Below are positions 9,186-18,568 of a stretch of 64,000 nt of DNA, one piece after another (the stretch's first letter is position 1; the number at the start of each line of letters is the position of its first letter). The stretch covers positions 124,001-188,000 of the forward strand of contig NZ_LOKW01000006.1 of the NCBI RefSeq assembly GCF_002211305.1, in the 5' to 3' direction. The position numbers were made by a program, and so were the translations under genes. This DNA comes from Rhizobium sp. R634. GTDB taxonomy: Bacteria; Pseudomonadota; Alphaproteobacteria; Rhizobiales; Rhizobiaceae. The notes under the pieces are model-generated. The model made no database searches. It was not told the origin of the DNA and saw nothing but the letters and a program-made list of their open reading frames with translations.

Positions 9186-10775
9186 ATGCGTTTCAGTCTT
9201 TCGCCGAAGTTCGGGAAGTCAGCCGGTAATCTTCTGGTTGTTGGCTTGCTTGCAAGTGCCGCAACGGGCTGCAGTTCCGATGTGACGCGGTTTGGCGGCT
9301 TGTTTTCTTCCTCAGGGCAGGATCAGATCACCACAAGTTCCATTCCGCGCAGCGGCGGGCAGCAGGGTGATCCGGTGCCGCGCGCCGATCTCGGCGGCTC
9401 CGCCGTTGCAAGCCAGTCGGGCTACGGCGGCAATAATGCGATGAACCAGCCCTATCCGGCGCGTCCGAGTTACGATCCGGTCCGCACGTCGAGCGCCCGT
9501 ATGGCTTCGGCGCCGGTCTCGGTGCAGCGTTCCGAACTTGCCGCGCCGACGGCTGTCGCGCCGTCCCGTCAGCGGGAAAAGGAAGTTGCGCTCGCCCAGC
9601 CTTTCCCGGCGTCGCCTCAGGCCGAAAAACCCCGGCTGGTCGCCCCGGCTGCGCCGAAAGCAGCGCCCGATGCCCTGACGACGGGCACGACGCCGAAGGT
9701 TTCCGGCTGGTCCGCGGCCAACGCTCCATCCGTGACGCTGCGTCCGGGTGAAAGCACAGCGACGCTCGCCAGACGCTTCGGTGTTCCGGAAAAGGAAATC
9801 CTGCGCGTCAACAACCTCAAGACGGCATCCGCCGCCGCGCCCGGTCAGGCAATCCTGATCCCGACCTACAATGGCGGCAATGCTGCCAAGGCGGCGTCGC
9901 AGGCGGCGGATCTCTCCAAGCCCGGTCAGATGCCGGAGCCGGCCAAGGCGCCGGAGCAGAAGGTGGCCGTCGTTCCCGGCGCCAATTCCGCGCGCGACAA
10001 GACCCTGGCGAGCGCCGATCCCACCGGCAAGCTTCCGGCTGGCGCCGGCAAGGATCCGAAGGCGCCTGCCGGCGGCTATGTCGTCAAGCAGGGCGATTCG
10101 CTTGCAAAGATCGCCAAGGCGACCGGCACCAGTGTCGACGATCTCAAGGTCGCCAACAATCTCTCGGCCAATTCGCTGCGCGTCGGCCAGGCCCTGAAGA
10201 TCCCGACGGCCTCCGCCGACACCATGAAGACCGCCTCGATCCCGGCTGAAAAGGTCGATCCGAAGCCGGCCGAGCCCGCGCCTGCCCAGCAGACGGCATC
10301 TGTTCAGCCCGCGCCTTACAAGGCTCCGGCTGCGACCCAGACCGTCGACGATGTCGAGAAGAAGTCTGACGTCAACTCCGCCGCGCCGGAATCGACCGGT
10401 ATCGGCAAATACCGCTGGCCGGTTCGCGGTCAGGTCATTGCTTCCTACGGCGCCAACGTCAACGGCAACCGCAATGACGGCATCGATATTTCGGTACCGC
10501 AGGGTACGCCGATCAAGGCCGCCGAAAACGGCGTCGTCATCTATGCCGGCAACGGCCTGAAGGAGCTGGGCAATACGGTGCTCGTCCGTCACGACGACGG
10601 CACCGTCACCGTCTACGGCAATGCCGACACGCTGAGCGTCACCCGCGGCCAGAAGATCCAGCGCGGCCAGACCGTTGCGGTTTCCGGCATGAGCGGCGAT
10701 GTCAAGCAGCCGCAGGTCCACTTCGAGGTGCGCAAGGATGCGTCCCCGGTCAATCCGATGACTTTCCTGGAATAG
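9186..10775 (+). CDS. NlpD/DipM-like lipoprotein: two LysM domains plus degenerate LytM (M23) domain
   Basis: The 529-residue protein starts with a lipoprotein signal ending ASAATGC and continues through a low-complexity linker. LysM domain 1 lies near residue 181 and LysM domain 2 near residue 295, followed by a LytM/M23 domain from about residue 408. Two of the four zinc/catalytic positions are replaced: the usual HxGID is N430-D-G-I-D434, and HxH reads Q510-V-H512. NlpD and EnvC have similar losses and act as amidase activators rather than hydrolases, so an activator role in septal peptidoglycan splitting is inferred. ATG 9186 gives the proper signal peptide; upstream ATG 9159 does not. 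Confidence 0.85.
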   Translation: MRFSLSPKFGKSAGNLLVVGLLASAATGCSSDVTRFGGLFSSSGQDQITTSSIPRSGGQQGDPVPRADLGGSAVASQSGYGGNNAMNQPYPARPSYDPVRTSSARMASAPVSVQRSELAAPTAVAPSRQREKEVALAQPFPASPQAEKPRLVAPAAPKAAPDALTTGTTPKVSGWSAANAPSVTLRPGESTATLARRFGVPEKEILRVNNLKTASAAAPGQAILIPTYNGGNAAKAASQAADLSKPGQMPEPAKAPEQKVAVVPGANSARDKTLASADPTGKLPAGAGKDPKAPAGGYVVKQGDSLAKIAKATGTSVDDLKVANNLSANSLRVGQALKIPTASADTMKTASIPAEKVDPKPAEPAPAQQTASVQPAPYKAPAATQTVDDVEKKSDVNSAAPESTGIGKYRWPVRGQVIASYGANVNGNRNDGIDISVPQGTPIKAAENGVVIYAGNGLKELGNTVLVRHDDGTVTVYGNADTLSVTRGQKIQRGQTVAVSGMSGDVKQPQVHFEVRKDASPVNPMTFLE

Positions 10776-10795
10776 GTATAGCGTACCAGGAAGCG

Positions 10796-10824
10796 CAAAA
10801 GCCCGGCCACCCGCCGGGCTTTTG
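10796..10824. terminator. Bidirectional Rho-independent terminator
   Basis: The stem GCCCGGC/GCCGGGC (10801-10807 with 10813-10819) is flanked by AAAA on the left and TTTT on the right. It sits between the convergent NlpD-like gene and the DUF815 ATPase gene and can serve both. Confidence 0.85.
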
Positions 10825-10851
10825 TCATTTAATGTGCAGACGCAGCGCGCA

Positions 10852-11724
10852 TCAGGCTCGGTCGATATGGATGCGCATGCGTCCGGCCAGATCCTGAATG
10901 TACTGCCATGCGACGCGGCCGGACCGCGCCCCGCGCGTCGTCGCCCATTCCAGTGCCTCCGCGTGCATCTTGTCGCGTTCGAGCCCGAGCTTGAAGTGGT
11001 CGGCATAGCCGTCGATCATGCCGAGATAATCATCCTGGCTGCATTTATGGAATCCGAGCCAGAGGCCGAAGCGGTCGGACAGCGACACCTTCTCCTCGAC
11101 GGCTTCCGACGGATTGATCGCCGTCGACTGCTCGTTTTCCATCATGTGGCGCGGCAGAAGATGGCGCCGGTTCGATGTGGCGTAGAAGAGGACATTGTCC
11201 GGCCGCCCCTCGACGCCGCCGTCGAGCGCCGCCTTCAGCGATTTGTAGGCAGTGTCGTCGTGGTCGAAGGAGAGGTCGTCGCAGAAAACGATGACACGGT
11301 ACGGCGTGTCCTTCAATAGGTCGAGCAGGGTGGGGAGGCTCGCAATATCCTCGCGATGCACTTCCACCAGCTTCAGCGCAACGCCGCTTTCGCGCCTGAC
11401 ATCCTCGTGCACCGCCTTGACCAGCGACGATTTGCCCATGCCGCGCGCGCCCCAGAGCAAAACGTTGTTGGCGGCATAACCCTCGGCGAAGCGCACCGTA
11501 TTTTCGTGCAGGATATCACGCACATGATCGACGCCGCGGATGAGCTTCAGCGCCACGCGGTTTGGTTTCTTCACAGGCTGCAGATGCTGGCGCTGCGGCG
11601 CCCAGACGAAACAGTCGGCCGCGTCCCAGTCGTTGACGACCGGCGCCGGGCCGGCAAGGCGCTCGACGGCGTCGGCGAGCCGCTTCAGTTCGGCAAGCAG
11701 GGCGGCGTTGGTTTCCTCGGTCAT
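10852..11724 (-). CDS. DUF815-family AAA ATPase
   Basis: This 290-residue P-loop protein has a Walker A motif GARGMGKSS at residues 92-100, a Walker B-like VIVFCDDLSF, and the sensor region VLFYATSNRRHLLP. Architecture and length fit the DUF815 family, whose function is unknown. ATG 11724 is chosen because AGGAG lies just upstream; an in-frame start at 11784 would add unrelated residues. It converges on the NlpD-like gene and diverges from yajC. Confidence 0.88.
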   Translation of the reverse strand: MTEETNAALLAELKRLADAVERLAGPAPVVNDWDAADCFVWAPQRQHLQPVKKPNRVALKLIRGVDHVRDILHENTVRFAEGYAANNVLLWGARGMGKSSLVKAVHEDVRRESGVALKLVEVHREDIASLPTLLDLLKDTPYRVIVFCDDLSFDHDDTAYKSLKAALDGGVEGRPDNVLFYATSNRRHLLPRHMMENEQSTAINPSEAVEEKVSLSDRFGLWLGFHKCSQDDYLGMIDGYADHFKLGLERDKMHAEALEWATTRGARSGRVAWQYIQDLAGRMRIHIDRA

Positions 11725-11929
11725 CGGGAACTCCTGATTTCTCGCTATAGCAATCCGCTTTGATCTTTCGATGCGGGGTAGCATGGCATTTTGAACCCGG
11801 AAAGGTTATGAGGCAGCGGAATCGGTACTGTCTCCGGCTGTTTCTGTTGCATTCATCGAAGCGGCAACTATAGTCCGGCAACCTGAAAAGAGAGGCGGAG
11901 TTCCGCCGTAGAAGCCTGAGGAGTTTAGC

Positions 11930-12277
11930 ATGTTCATCACCCCGGCATTCGCCCAAACTGCGACCGATACCGCAACGGGATTCGGCAGCTCCGGTTTCGA
12001 AATGATCATCCTGTTTGTGCCGCTGATGGTCGTCTGGTACTTCCTGCTGATCCGTCCGCAGCGCGCGCAGGCCAAGAAGCGCGAAGAAACCCTGAAATCG
12101 ATCCGTCGCGGCGATCAGGTGGTGACCGGCGGCGGTCTCGTCGGCAAGGTCACCAAGGTCGTCGACGACAAGGAGCTGGAAGTCGAGATCGCAGAAGGCG
12201 TTCGCGTGCGCATCGTCCGCAGCGGCATTTCCGATGTTCGCGTCAAGGGTGAACCTGTCAAGGCCGACGCCGCGTAA
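11930..12277 (+). CDS. yajC: Sec translocon accessory protein YajC
   Basis: YajC associates with SecDF in the holotranslocon. The 115-residue protein has one membrane segment (IILFVPLMVVWYFLLIRPQ) and the family motif RPQRAQAKKREE, then a small soluble domain with GDQVVTGGGLVGKV. It is followed 45 bp later by secDF on the same strand, the usual pairing. Confidence 0.95.
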   Translation: MFITPAFAQTATDTATGFGSSGFEMIILFVPLMVVWYFLLIRPQRAQAKKREETLKSIRRGDQVVTGGGLVGKVTKVVDDKELEVEIAEGVRVRIVRSGISDVRVKGEPVKADAA

Positions 12278-12322
12278 CAAGCGCTAACGGCAGGACCGCC
12301 GGATCGGAAGATCGTCGAGAGA

Positions 12323-14863
12323 ATGTTTTATTTTTCCCGCTGGAAAACACTTCTGATCTGGCTGGTCGCGTTTGCAGCGATCGTCGTTGCTGCGCCCAAT
12401 CTCATGAGCGAGGCGCAGCGCGCCTCTCTGCCGGCCTGGCTGCGAAGCGATCGCGTGACGCTCGGCCTCGACCTGCAGGGCGGTTCGCATATCGTTCTGA
12501 AGGTCGAGCGCTCCGATATCGTCAAGGACCGGCTGGAAGAGGTCGTCGCAAATGTGCGCAACGCGCTGCGCGGCGCCGGCGTCCGCTATACCGGGCTGAC
12601 CGGCAACGGCCAGATCGTCACGGTACGGATCACCGATCCGGCTGAGACCGAGAAGGCGGTCGATCTCCTCAAGCCTTTGACGGCGGCTGGTGGAAAGTCG
12701 GGACCGGAGGTCGCCCTGCAGCAAGGGGCGGAAGGGCAGCTTTCGCTGCAGATTTCCGATGGAAGCATCACCGCTGACGTCGGCTCCGCCCAGATCCGGT
12801 CGCTCGATATCGTCAGCCGCCGCATCGCGGGCTTCGGCTACGAAAATTTCAGCGTCCGTGCCGACGGCGACGACCGGATCGTCGTTCAGGTGCTGGGATC
12901 GGTCGATGCGGAGCGATTGAAGAACCTCCTCAACCAGTCGGCCAAGCTCTCCTTTCATCTGATCGACGAAAGCATGTCCGGGCAGGAGGCGCTGAACGGC
13001 CGCTGGCCGGTGACATCCGAGGTCCTCTATTCGCTGGACGATCCGCCGGTTCCCTATCTCGTCGACCGCACGGCTTTTGCCACTGCCGGCAACATGGTGA
13101 ATATCGAGCCGGTCATCGACCCGCAGACGCAGGACACGTCGATTGCCTACCGTCTCGATGCGGAAGGCACAGCGCGTCTGGCGCAAGTAACGGGGCAGAA
13201 TGTCGGCAAGCACCTTGCCATCGTCTTTGACGACCAGGTGATGTCGGCGCCGGTCATCGAGGCGCCGATCACCGGCGGCGAGGGCCAAATTTCGGCCAAT
13301 TTCTCCGAGGATGGCGTTCGTGATCTTGCGGTGATGCTGCGCGCCGGTGCTTTGCCGGCGACGCTGACCAGCGTCGAGGAGCGTAGCGTCAGCCCCGGCT
13401 TCGGCGCCGAATCCATCTTCTCCGGTCTCATTGCCGGGCTCGTGGCCGTGGTGCTGGTCGCAGCGCTGATGATCGCGCTCTATCGCATTCTCGGTGTCAT
13501 CGCCGTCGTCTCGCTCTTTTTCAATCTGATCCTCATCGTTGCAGCGCTCAGCCTTGCCGGCGCGACGCTGACCTTGCCCGGCATTGCCGGCATCGTCCTG
13601 ATCGTCGGCATGGCAGTCGATTCGAACGTGCTGATCTACGAGCGCATCCGCGAAGAGGAGAAGACCGCCCATTCCTTCGCCGAGGCCGTCAGCCGCGGGT
13701 TTTCTCGCGCATTTGCAACGATCGTCGATGCGAATGTCACGATCTTCATCGCTGCTGTCATCCTCTTCTTCCTCGGCAGCGAATCCATCCGAGGTTTCGC
13801 GGTGACGCTGGCGGTCGGCATTCTCAGTACCGTTTTTGTGGCTTTCACCCTCACGCGCTCGATCGTCGCGATCTGGCTGCGGCGGCGCCATCCCCGGCAT
13901 CTACCGAAGAGCGTTCTGACCCATCTCTTCGAACACGCCAATATCCGCTTCATGGGGATCCGCCGCTATGTCTTCACGACGTCGGCGGTCGTCTCGCTGA
14001 TTGCCATGGCCGCCTTCGCAACGGTCGGCCTGCATCTCGGCATCGATTTCACCGGCGGCTCGCTCATCGAGGTAACGGCGAAGCAAGGCAATGCCGACAT
14101 TGCCGATCTCAGGTCGCGCCTCAACGATCTCAATCTCGGCGAGGTGCAGGTGGAACCCACGGGCGGCCCGACGAACGCCCGGATTCGCATCGCGTCCCAG
14201 GGCGGCGGCGAGAATGCCGAGCAGTCGGCGGCGACGCTGGTGCGCGGCGAGCTCGAGGCGGACTACGATTTCCGCCGCGTCGAGGTAGTCGGCCCTGCCA
14301 TTTCAGGCGAATTGACGATGATGGCGACGCTGGGCGTGCTGGCAGCCCTTGCGGCGATCCTGATCTACATCTGGATCCGCTTCGAATGGCAGTTCGCCGT
14401 CGGCGCCATCGTCGCGACGCTGCACGACGTCATCATCATGCTCGGCCTCTTCGTGCTGACCGGCATCGAGTTCAACCTGACGAGCATCGCCGCCGTGCTG
14501 ACCATCGTCGGCTACTCCCTGAACGACACCGTCGTCGTCTATGACCGTATGCGCGAAAATCTGCAGCGTTACAGGAAGATGCCGCTGCCGATCCTAATCG
14601 ATGCGTCGATCAACCAGACGCTCTCGCGCACCATCCTGACGGCGGCGACGACGCTGCTCGCCTTGCTGGCTCTGTGCCTCTTCGGCGGCGAAGTCATTCG
14701 CTCCTTCTCCTTTGCGATGCTCTTCGGCGTCGCCCTCGGCACTTTCTCTTCGATCTATATCGCCGCTCCCGTATTGATCGTCTTCCGGCTGCGGCCGGAA
14801 GCTCCCGATGGAGAAGAGAGCAACAAGACGGATGCTGGTGTAAGATCCGGCACGGTGGTTTGA
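12323..14863 (+). CDS. secDF: Fused protein translocase subunit SecDF
   Basis: SecD and SecF use the proton gradient to pull secreted proteins across the membrane. Here they are one 846-residue chain. The SecD half has GLDLQGGSHIVL near residue 49, a large periplasmic domain, and GMAVDSNVLIYERIREE in the membrane core. The SecF half starts near residue 530 with GIDFTGGSLIEV and ends with a second transmembrane set containing YSLNDTVVVYDRMREN. Fusion is known in several alphaproteobacteria and in Bacillus. The next gene begins four bases downstream. Confidence 0.95.
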   Translation: MFYFSRWKTLLIWLVAFAAIVVAAPNLMSEAQRASLPAWLRSDRVTLGLDLQGGSHIVLKVERSDIVKDRLEEVVANVRNALRGAGVRYTGLTGNGQIVTVRITDPAETEKAVDLLKPLTAAGGKSGPEVALQQGAEGQLSLQISDGSITADVGSAQIRSLDIVSRRIAGFGYENFSVRADGDDRIVVQVLGSVDAERLKNLLNQSAKLSFHLIDESMSGQEALNGRWPVTSEVLYSLDDPPVPYLVDRTAFATAGNMVNIEPVIDPQTQDTSIAYRLDAEGTARLAQVTGQNVGKHLAIVFDDQVMSAPVIEAPITGGEGQISANFSEDGVRDLAVMLRAGALPATLTSVEERSVSPGFGAESIFSGLIAGLVAVVLVAALMIALYRILGVIAVVSLFFNLILIVAALSLAGATLTLPGIAGIVLIVGMAVDSNVLIYERIREEEKTAHSFAEAVSRGFSRAFATIVDANVTIFIAAVILFFLGSESIRGFAVTLAVGILSTVFVAFTLTRSIVAIWLRRRHPRHLPKSVLTHLFEHANIRFMGIRRYVFTTSAVVSLIAMAAFATVGLHLGIDFTGGSLIEVTAKQGNADIADLRSRLNDLNLGEVQVEPTGGPTNARIRIASQGGGENAEQSAATLVRGELEADYDFRRVEVVGPAISGELTMMATLGVLAALAAILIYIWIRFEWQFAVGAIVATLHDVIIMLGLFVLTGIEFNLTSIAAVLTIVGYSLNDTVVVYDRMRENLQRYRKMPLPILIDASINQTLSRTILTAATTLLALLALCLFGGEVIRSFSFAMLFGVALGTFSSIYIAAPVLIVFRLRPEAPDGEESNKTDAGVRSGTVV

Positions 14864-14867
14864 AAAC

Positions 14868-15254
14868 ATGGCAAAAGGCATAGAAATCCGCGCGGCGCAT
14901 TTTCCCGGCCGCGCACCGATCGATACCTACGGCAATGGCGGTTTCCGCTTTGCCGACATGTCGCATCGTGGCTCGATCCTTTGCCTGCCCTCCGGCATTT
15001 ATGGCTGGGACATGGACATGTCGAAGCCGCTATCGACTGAAAATTTCCGACGTGTGCTTGAAGAGGCTGATGATATCGAGGTTCTGCTGGTCGGCACCGG
15101 AACCGAGCTCCGCCGTCTGCCGGAGGAGTTGAAGCAGGCGCTGAAGGCGCGCGGCATCTCCTCCGATCCGATGAGCACGGGTGCTGCGGTCCGCACCTTC
15201 AACATCATGCTCTCGGAGCAGCGCGCCGTCGCCGCGGCATTGATTGCGGTCTGA
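14868..15254 (+). CDS. Mth938-domain protein (NDUFAF3-like)
   Basis: The 128-residue protein belongs to the Mth938/DUF498 family, whose eukaryotic member NDUFAF3 is a complex I assembly factor. Visible marks are YGNGGFRFADMSHRGSIL near the start, then VLLVGTGTELRRLPEELK and MSTGAAVRTFNIMLSE. It lies four bases after secDF and two bases before a phytoene-synthase-like gene resembling NDUFAF6. This bacterial neighbourhood suggests a shared role in respiratory complex assembly, which is inference. Confidence 0.85.
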   Translation: MAKGIEIRAAHFPGRAPIDTYGNGGFRFADMSHRGSILCLPSGIYGWDMDMSKPLSTENFRRVLEEADDIEVLLVGTGTELRRLPEELKQALKARGISSDPMSTGAAVRTFNIMLSEQRAVAAALIAV

Positions 15255-15256
15255 CG

Positions 15257-16114
15257 ATGACGGAAACCAATATTGCGACGAACCAGGACATCTGCCTGGC
15301 GATGCTGCGCGACAATGATCGCGACCGTTACCTTGCCTGCCTCCTCTCACCGGAGGAAAAGCGCGGCGCGCTTGCAGCCCTCTACGCCTTCAATGCCGAG
15401 CTTGCCCGCGTCCGCGATCTCGTGCACGAACCGCTGCCCGGCGAGGTGCGCATGCAATATTGGCGCGATCTGCTGGAAGGCAGCGCGCATGGTTCGACGG
15501 CGGCCAATCCCGTCGCCGCGGGCCTTTTGGGCGCGATCGAGACGCATCGCCTGCCGCGCAAGACGCTGATCGACATGATCGAGGCCCGCACCTTCGATCT
15601 CTACGACGATCCGATGGAAACGCGTCTTTCGCTTGAAGGCTATGCCGGCGAGACCGCGTCCGCCCTGATCCAGCTCGCAAGCCTCGTGCTGTCGCCTGAG
15701 GCGGCGGCCCGATCGGCCGACGCCGCCGGCCATGCCGGTGTCGCCCAGGCGGTCGCCGGCCTGCTGCTGCTGATGCCGCTGCATCGCCGCCGCGGCCAGG
15801 TCTATATTCCGCTGCAGATCCTTTCGGCGACAGGCCTCGACCGCGACGCCTTTCTTGCCGGCGAAGACAGGCCGCGGATCTCTGCCGCCATCGAAGCCTT
15901 TTCCGGCCTCGGTCGCGAGCATCTGGAGAAGGCAAGGAAGGCGGGGCCGATTGCGCCGGCCGTCTTTCCGGCTTTCCTGCCGGCCACACTTGCCGAACCC
16001 GTGCTCCTCACGGCGCAGAAGCGCGGCGCCTTGCTGTTCGATCGGCCGCTGCAGCCGCCGCAATGGCGCCGCCAGCTCCGCATGGCGCTCTCTGCGGCCC
16101 GCAGAAAAATCTGA
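15257..16114 (+). CDS. Squalene/phytoene synthase-like protein (NDUFAF6-like)
   Basis: The 285 residues match the trans-isoprenyl diphosphate synthase fold of the squalene/phytoene synthase family (ALYAFNAELARVRDLV, MQYWRDLLEG). The usual first Asp-rich motif DxxxD is not clear: the equivalent helix reads AELARVRD. The second, normally DxxxD as well, is absent or altered around DAAGHAGVAQAVAGLL. Loss of both motifs fits the NDUFAF6 group, which assists complex I assembly rather than making isoprenoids. It is tightly linked to the NDUFAF3-like gene upstream. Confidence 0.8.
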   Translation: MTETNIATNQDICLAMLRDNDRDRYLACLLSPEEKRGALAALYAFNAELARVRDLVHEPLPGEVRMQYWRDLLEGSAHGSTAANPVAAGLLGAIETHRLPRKTLIDMIEARTFDLYDDPMETRLSLEGYAGETASALIQLASLVLSPEAAARSADAAGHAGVAQAVAGLLLLMPLHRRRGQVYIPLQILSATGLDRDAFLAGEDRPRISAAIEAFSGLGREHLEKARKAGPIAPAVFPAFLPATLAEPVLLTAQKRGALLFDRPLQPPQWRRQLRMALSAARRKI

Positions 16115-16185
16115 CAGCGGTCAAACTCGCGCAAGTCTCGCGCGTTACAAGGCTTAACCGCTACCCTTTATGAACGGAGACTCGC

Positions 16186-16653
16186 GTGGGCTTTATCGTC
16201 TGGTGCGTTCTTTTCGCCATCGTCATTCTATTTGCCTTCGTGGCAACGCGCATGGCTGCGCAGAACAAGGAAGACGGCCTGCACGACACGGGCCTCGCCA
16301 TCATAGAATTCGGCCGCGCCTTTCCGAACGAGGCGATCCGCCAGCTGCAGGCGACGCAAAACGGCCAGGCGGTCTTCGTGCGCCTGCATGACAACAAGGC
16401 AGGCATCATGCGCAACATGTCGCGTCATTTCGCCTGCCATCTGATCGAGCCCGGCCGCGTGCGCGTCGTCAGCTCGCCGACGGGCAGGGGGCTGGTGATC
16501 GATTTCCTCGATGCGCCCCACCACAACGGCGATTTCGAATTCGCTTCCGCCAAAGAGGCCTCGGAGGTTGCGCTCTGGCTGCTTGGCAACTACATCGCTG
16601 AGCCGGATAAGGACCTGCCATCCGGCAATACTTCCGCAGCCAACAAGCAGTAG
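16186..16653 (+). CDS. Conserved hypothetical membrane-anchored protein
   Basis: I do not recognise this 155-residue protein. It begins at GTG 16186 with one hydrophobic anchor (FIVWCVLFAIVILFAFVAT) followed by a soluble domain without a known motif. The short hydrophilic tail ends SGNTSAANKQ. The gene lies between the NDUFAF6-like gene and the convergent trmFO, whose stop is nine bases away. Confidence 0.7.
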   Translation: MGFIVWCVLFAIVILFAFVATRMAAQNKEDGLHDTGLAIIEFGRAFPNEAIRQLQATQNGQAVFVRLHDNKAGIMRNMSRHFACHLIEPGRVRVVSSPTGRGLVIDFLDAPHHNGDFEFASAKEASEVALWLLGNYIAEPDKDLPSGNTSAANKQ

Positions 16654-16662
16654 AGGCGCCGC

Positions 16663-18096
16663 TCAGGCACTTTCGGCAAGCGGCGAGGTCTGGCCGAGCC
16701 AGGCGGCGCAGTCGGCAAGGGCGCGGCGCGCGATCAGCTGCCGCTTCATGATCGTCTTGTCCTTGCCGCGAAAACGCTTGACGCCCTCGGGCTTGACGAT
16801 CGAACCGGGCTGAAGCTCCGGAAACAGCCCGAAATTGATGTTCATCGGCTGGAACGAGCGTTTGCCAGGTTCCTCGTCGGTGACGAGGTGCCCGCCGGTG
16901 ATGTGGCCGAGCAGCGATCCGAGCGCCGTTGTAACAGGCGGCAGCGAGATTGCCTCGCCCTTGCGTTCGGCAGCGGCAAAACGGCCGGCCAGCAGGCCGA
17001 CGCTGGCGCTTTCGACATAGCCCTCGCAGCCGGTGATCTGGCCGGCAAAACGCAGGCCCGGCCGTGACATCAGCGTCAGCGACGGATCGAGCAGGGTGGG
17101 GGAGTTGATGTAGGTATTGCGGTGCAGACCGCCGAGGCGGGCAAATTCCGCATTCTCCAGACCAGGGATCATCCGGAAGATGTCCGCCTGCGCGCCGTAT
17201 TTCAGCTTAGTCTGGAAGCCGACCATGTTATAGAGCGTGCCGAGCGCATTGTCCTGCCGCAGCTGTACGACGGCATAGGCCTTGACCGTCGGGTTATGCG
17301 CGTTCGTCAACCCCATCGGCTTCATCGGGCCGTGGCGCAGCGTCTCGCGGCCGCGTTCGGCCATCACCTCGATCGGCAGGCAGCCGTCGAAATAGGGCGT
17401 GCCTTCCCATTCCTTGAAGCCGACCGTGTCGCCCGCGATCAGCGCGTCGACAAAGGCGTTGTACTGCGCCTCGTCCATCGGGCAATTGATGTAATCCTTG
17501 CCCGTGCCGCCAGGGCCGACCTTGTCGTAGCGCGACTGATACCAGCAGATATCCATGTCGATGCTCTCGCGGTAGACGATCGGAGCGATGGCATCGAAGA
17601 AGGCGAGCGAATCCTCGCCGGTTTCTGCCTGGATGGCGGCTGCGAGCGAGGGCGCCGTCAGCGGGCCGGTGGCGACGATGGCAAGATCCCAATCGCGCGG
17701 AGGCAAACCGGTGATTTCCTCGCGCACGACAGTGATGAGGGGATGGTCGTGGATAGCCTTGGTCACCGCGTCGGAGAAGCCGTCGCGATCGACGGCGAGC
17801 GCGCCGCCGGCCGGCACCTGATGCCGATCGGCCGCGGCCATGATCAGCGAACCCGCCATGCGCATCTCTGCATGGATGACGCCGACGGCATTGCTGGTCG
17901 CGTCGTCTGAGCGGAAGGAATTGGAGCAGACCAGTTCGGCAAGGCCGTCGGTCTTGTGCGCATCCGTGCCGCGCACGCCGCGCATTTCATGCAGGATGAC
18001 GGGAACGCCGGAACTGGCGATCTGCCAGGCGGCTTCCGAACCGGCAAGCCCGCCGCCGACGACGTGGATGGGCGAATAGGAGGAGATCGTGTTCAT
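16663..18096 (-). CDS. trmFO: tRNA (uracil-5-)-methyltransferase TrmFO
   Basis: TrmFO makes the conserved m5U54 in tRNA using methylenetetrahydrofolate and FAD. The 477-residue chain starts with the FAD-binding [14 protein letters not shown] (residues 11-24). [12 protein letters not shown] near residue 57 contains the cysteine thought to be catalytic in this family. [18 protein letters not shown] and [19 protein letters not shown] are further family signatures. It converges on the preceding small membrane protein gene. Confidence 0.95.
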   Translation of the reverse strand: MNTISSYSPIHVVGGGLAGSEAAWQIASSGVPVILHEMRGVRGTDAHKTDGLAELVCSNSFRSDDATSNAVGVIHAEMRMAGSLIMAAADRHQVPAGGALAVDRDGFSDAVTKAIHDHPLITVVREEITGLPPRDWDLAIVATGPLTAPSLAAAIQAETGEDSLAFFDAIAPIVYRESIDMDICWYQSRYDKVGPGGTGKDYINCPMDEAQYNAFVDALIAGDTVGFKEWEGTPYFDGCLPIEVMAERGRETLRHGPMKPMGLTNAHNPTVKAYAVVQLRQDNALGTLYNMVGFQTKLKYGAQADIFRMIPGLENAEFARLGGLHRNTYINSPTLLDPSLTLMSRPGLRFAGQITGCEGYVESASVGLLAGRFAAAERKGEAISLPPVTTALGSLLGHITGGHLVTDEEPGKRSFQPMNINFGLFPELQPGSIVKPEGVKRFRGKDKTIMKRQLIARRALADCAAWLGQTSPLAESA

Positions 18097-18142
18097 TCCG
18101 GGCTGATATCATGTCGGCAGATGCGATCCAACACCCCGGAAT

Positions 18143-18170
18143 CAAAAACGGCGCCCTGATGGCGCCGTCT
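18143..18170 (-). terminator. Terminator of the first DUF1127 gene
   Basis: ACGGCGCC (18148-18155) pairs with GGCGCCGT (18161-18168). Read on the minus strand, the hairpin is followed by a run of T. It lies about 30 bp after the stop of the DUF1127 gene. Confidence 0.8.
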
Positions 18171-18198
18171 TGGAAGCATCATGCTCGTTATTCCGCTA

Positions 18199-18342
18199 TT
18201 AGCGGAACGAGCGGGATGCGATATTGCGGATGTCGTAACGGCTGACGCCGATGTCGGACAGGGTCTGGTTGGAGAGGCTGCCGAGCTCGTTGAGCGTACG
18301 GCGGTAGCTGAGCCAGCTTTTTGCAATGCGGATCGGGTTCAT
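18199..18342 (-). CDS. Small DUF1127 protein (copy 1)
   Basis: This 47-residue basic protein begins MNPIRIAKSWLSYRRTLNEL and ends SRYDIRNIASRSFR. The pattern WxxYRxTxxELxxLSxxxLxDIGVxRxDI is the DUF1127 (YjiS-like) signature. Alphaproteobacterial DUF1127 proteins have been linked to RNA turnover (CcaF1 of Rhodobacter) and phosphate/carbon control in Agrobacterium. GGAAGAAG precedes the start. A candidate promoter at 18409-18442 and a terminator make it a single-gene unit. A second copy lies 301 bp upstream on the same strand. Confidence 0.93.
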   Translation of the reverse strand: MNPIRIAKSWLSYRRTLNELGSLSNQTLSDIGVSRYDIRNIASRSFR

Positions 18343-18568
18343 TGTCTTCTTCCTCGAACAAATGTCCGCGGGACGGCGGGATCGCCTGTCTCTCTGCGGT
18401 TGATGTTTATATAGGCGATCTCAGGCCGATTGTGCAGTGCAAATAAAAGGCGTCTGCCATGCAATTGTGCACGATGATGCTCGTGAATTAAGCGGTGAAT
18501 ATTTTTTGAGCGGGCTAACGATGCCGAAGATCACGCAACCGAAGCGCTAGGAACTTGCGGACAAAAGA
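18343..18568. other. Intergenic region between the DUF1127 copy 1 start and the copy 2 terminator
   Basis: This stretch holds the leader and candidate promoter of DUF1127 copy 1 at its left side. From about 18450 to 18560 I see no gene or clear structure, only AT-richer sequence. Confidence 0.5.
18409..18442 (-). promoter_or_regulatory. Candidate promoter of DUF1127 copy 1
   Basis: On the minus strand a CTGCAC -35-like hexamer is followed after 17 nt by CTATAT, matching the rhizobial sigma-70 -10. The -35 lies inside TTGCACTGCA. The same box and spacing occur before the sRNA at 19391-19424. Predicted start is about 60 nt before the ATG. Confidence 0.5.

Noticed and set aside
9312..11006. Long open frame on the minus strand opposite the NlpD-like gene
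   Set aside because: It has Arg/Gly/Leu-rich composition of an antisense shadow in GC-rich DNA. It overlaps two real genes and has no ribosome site.
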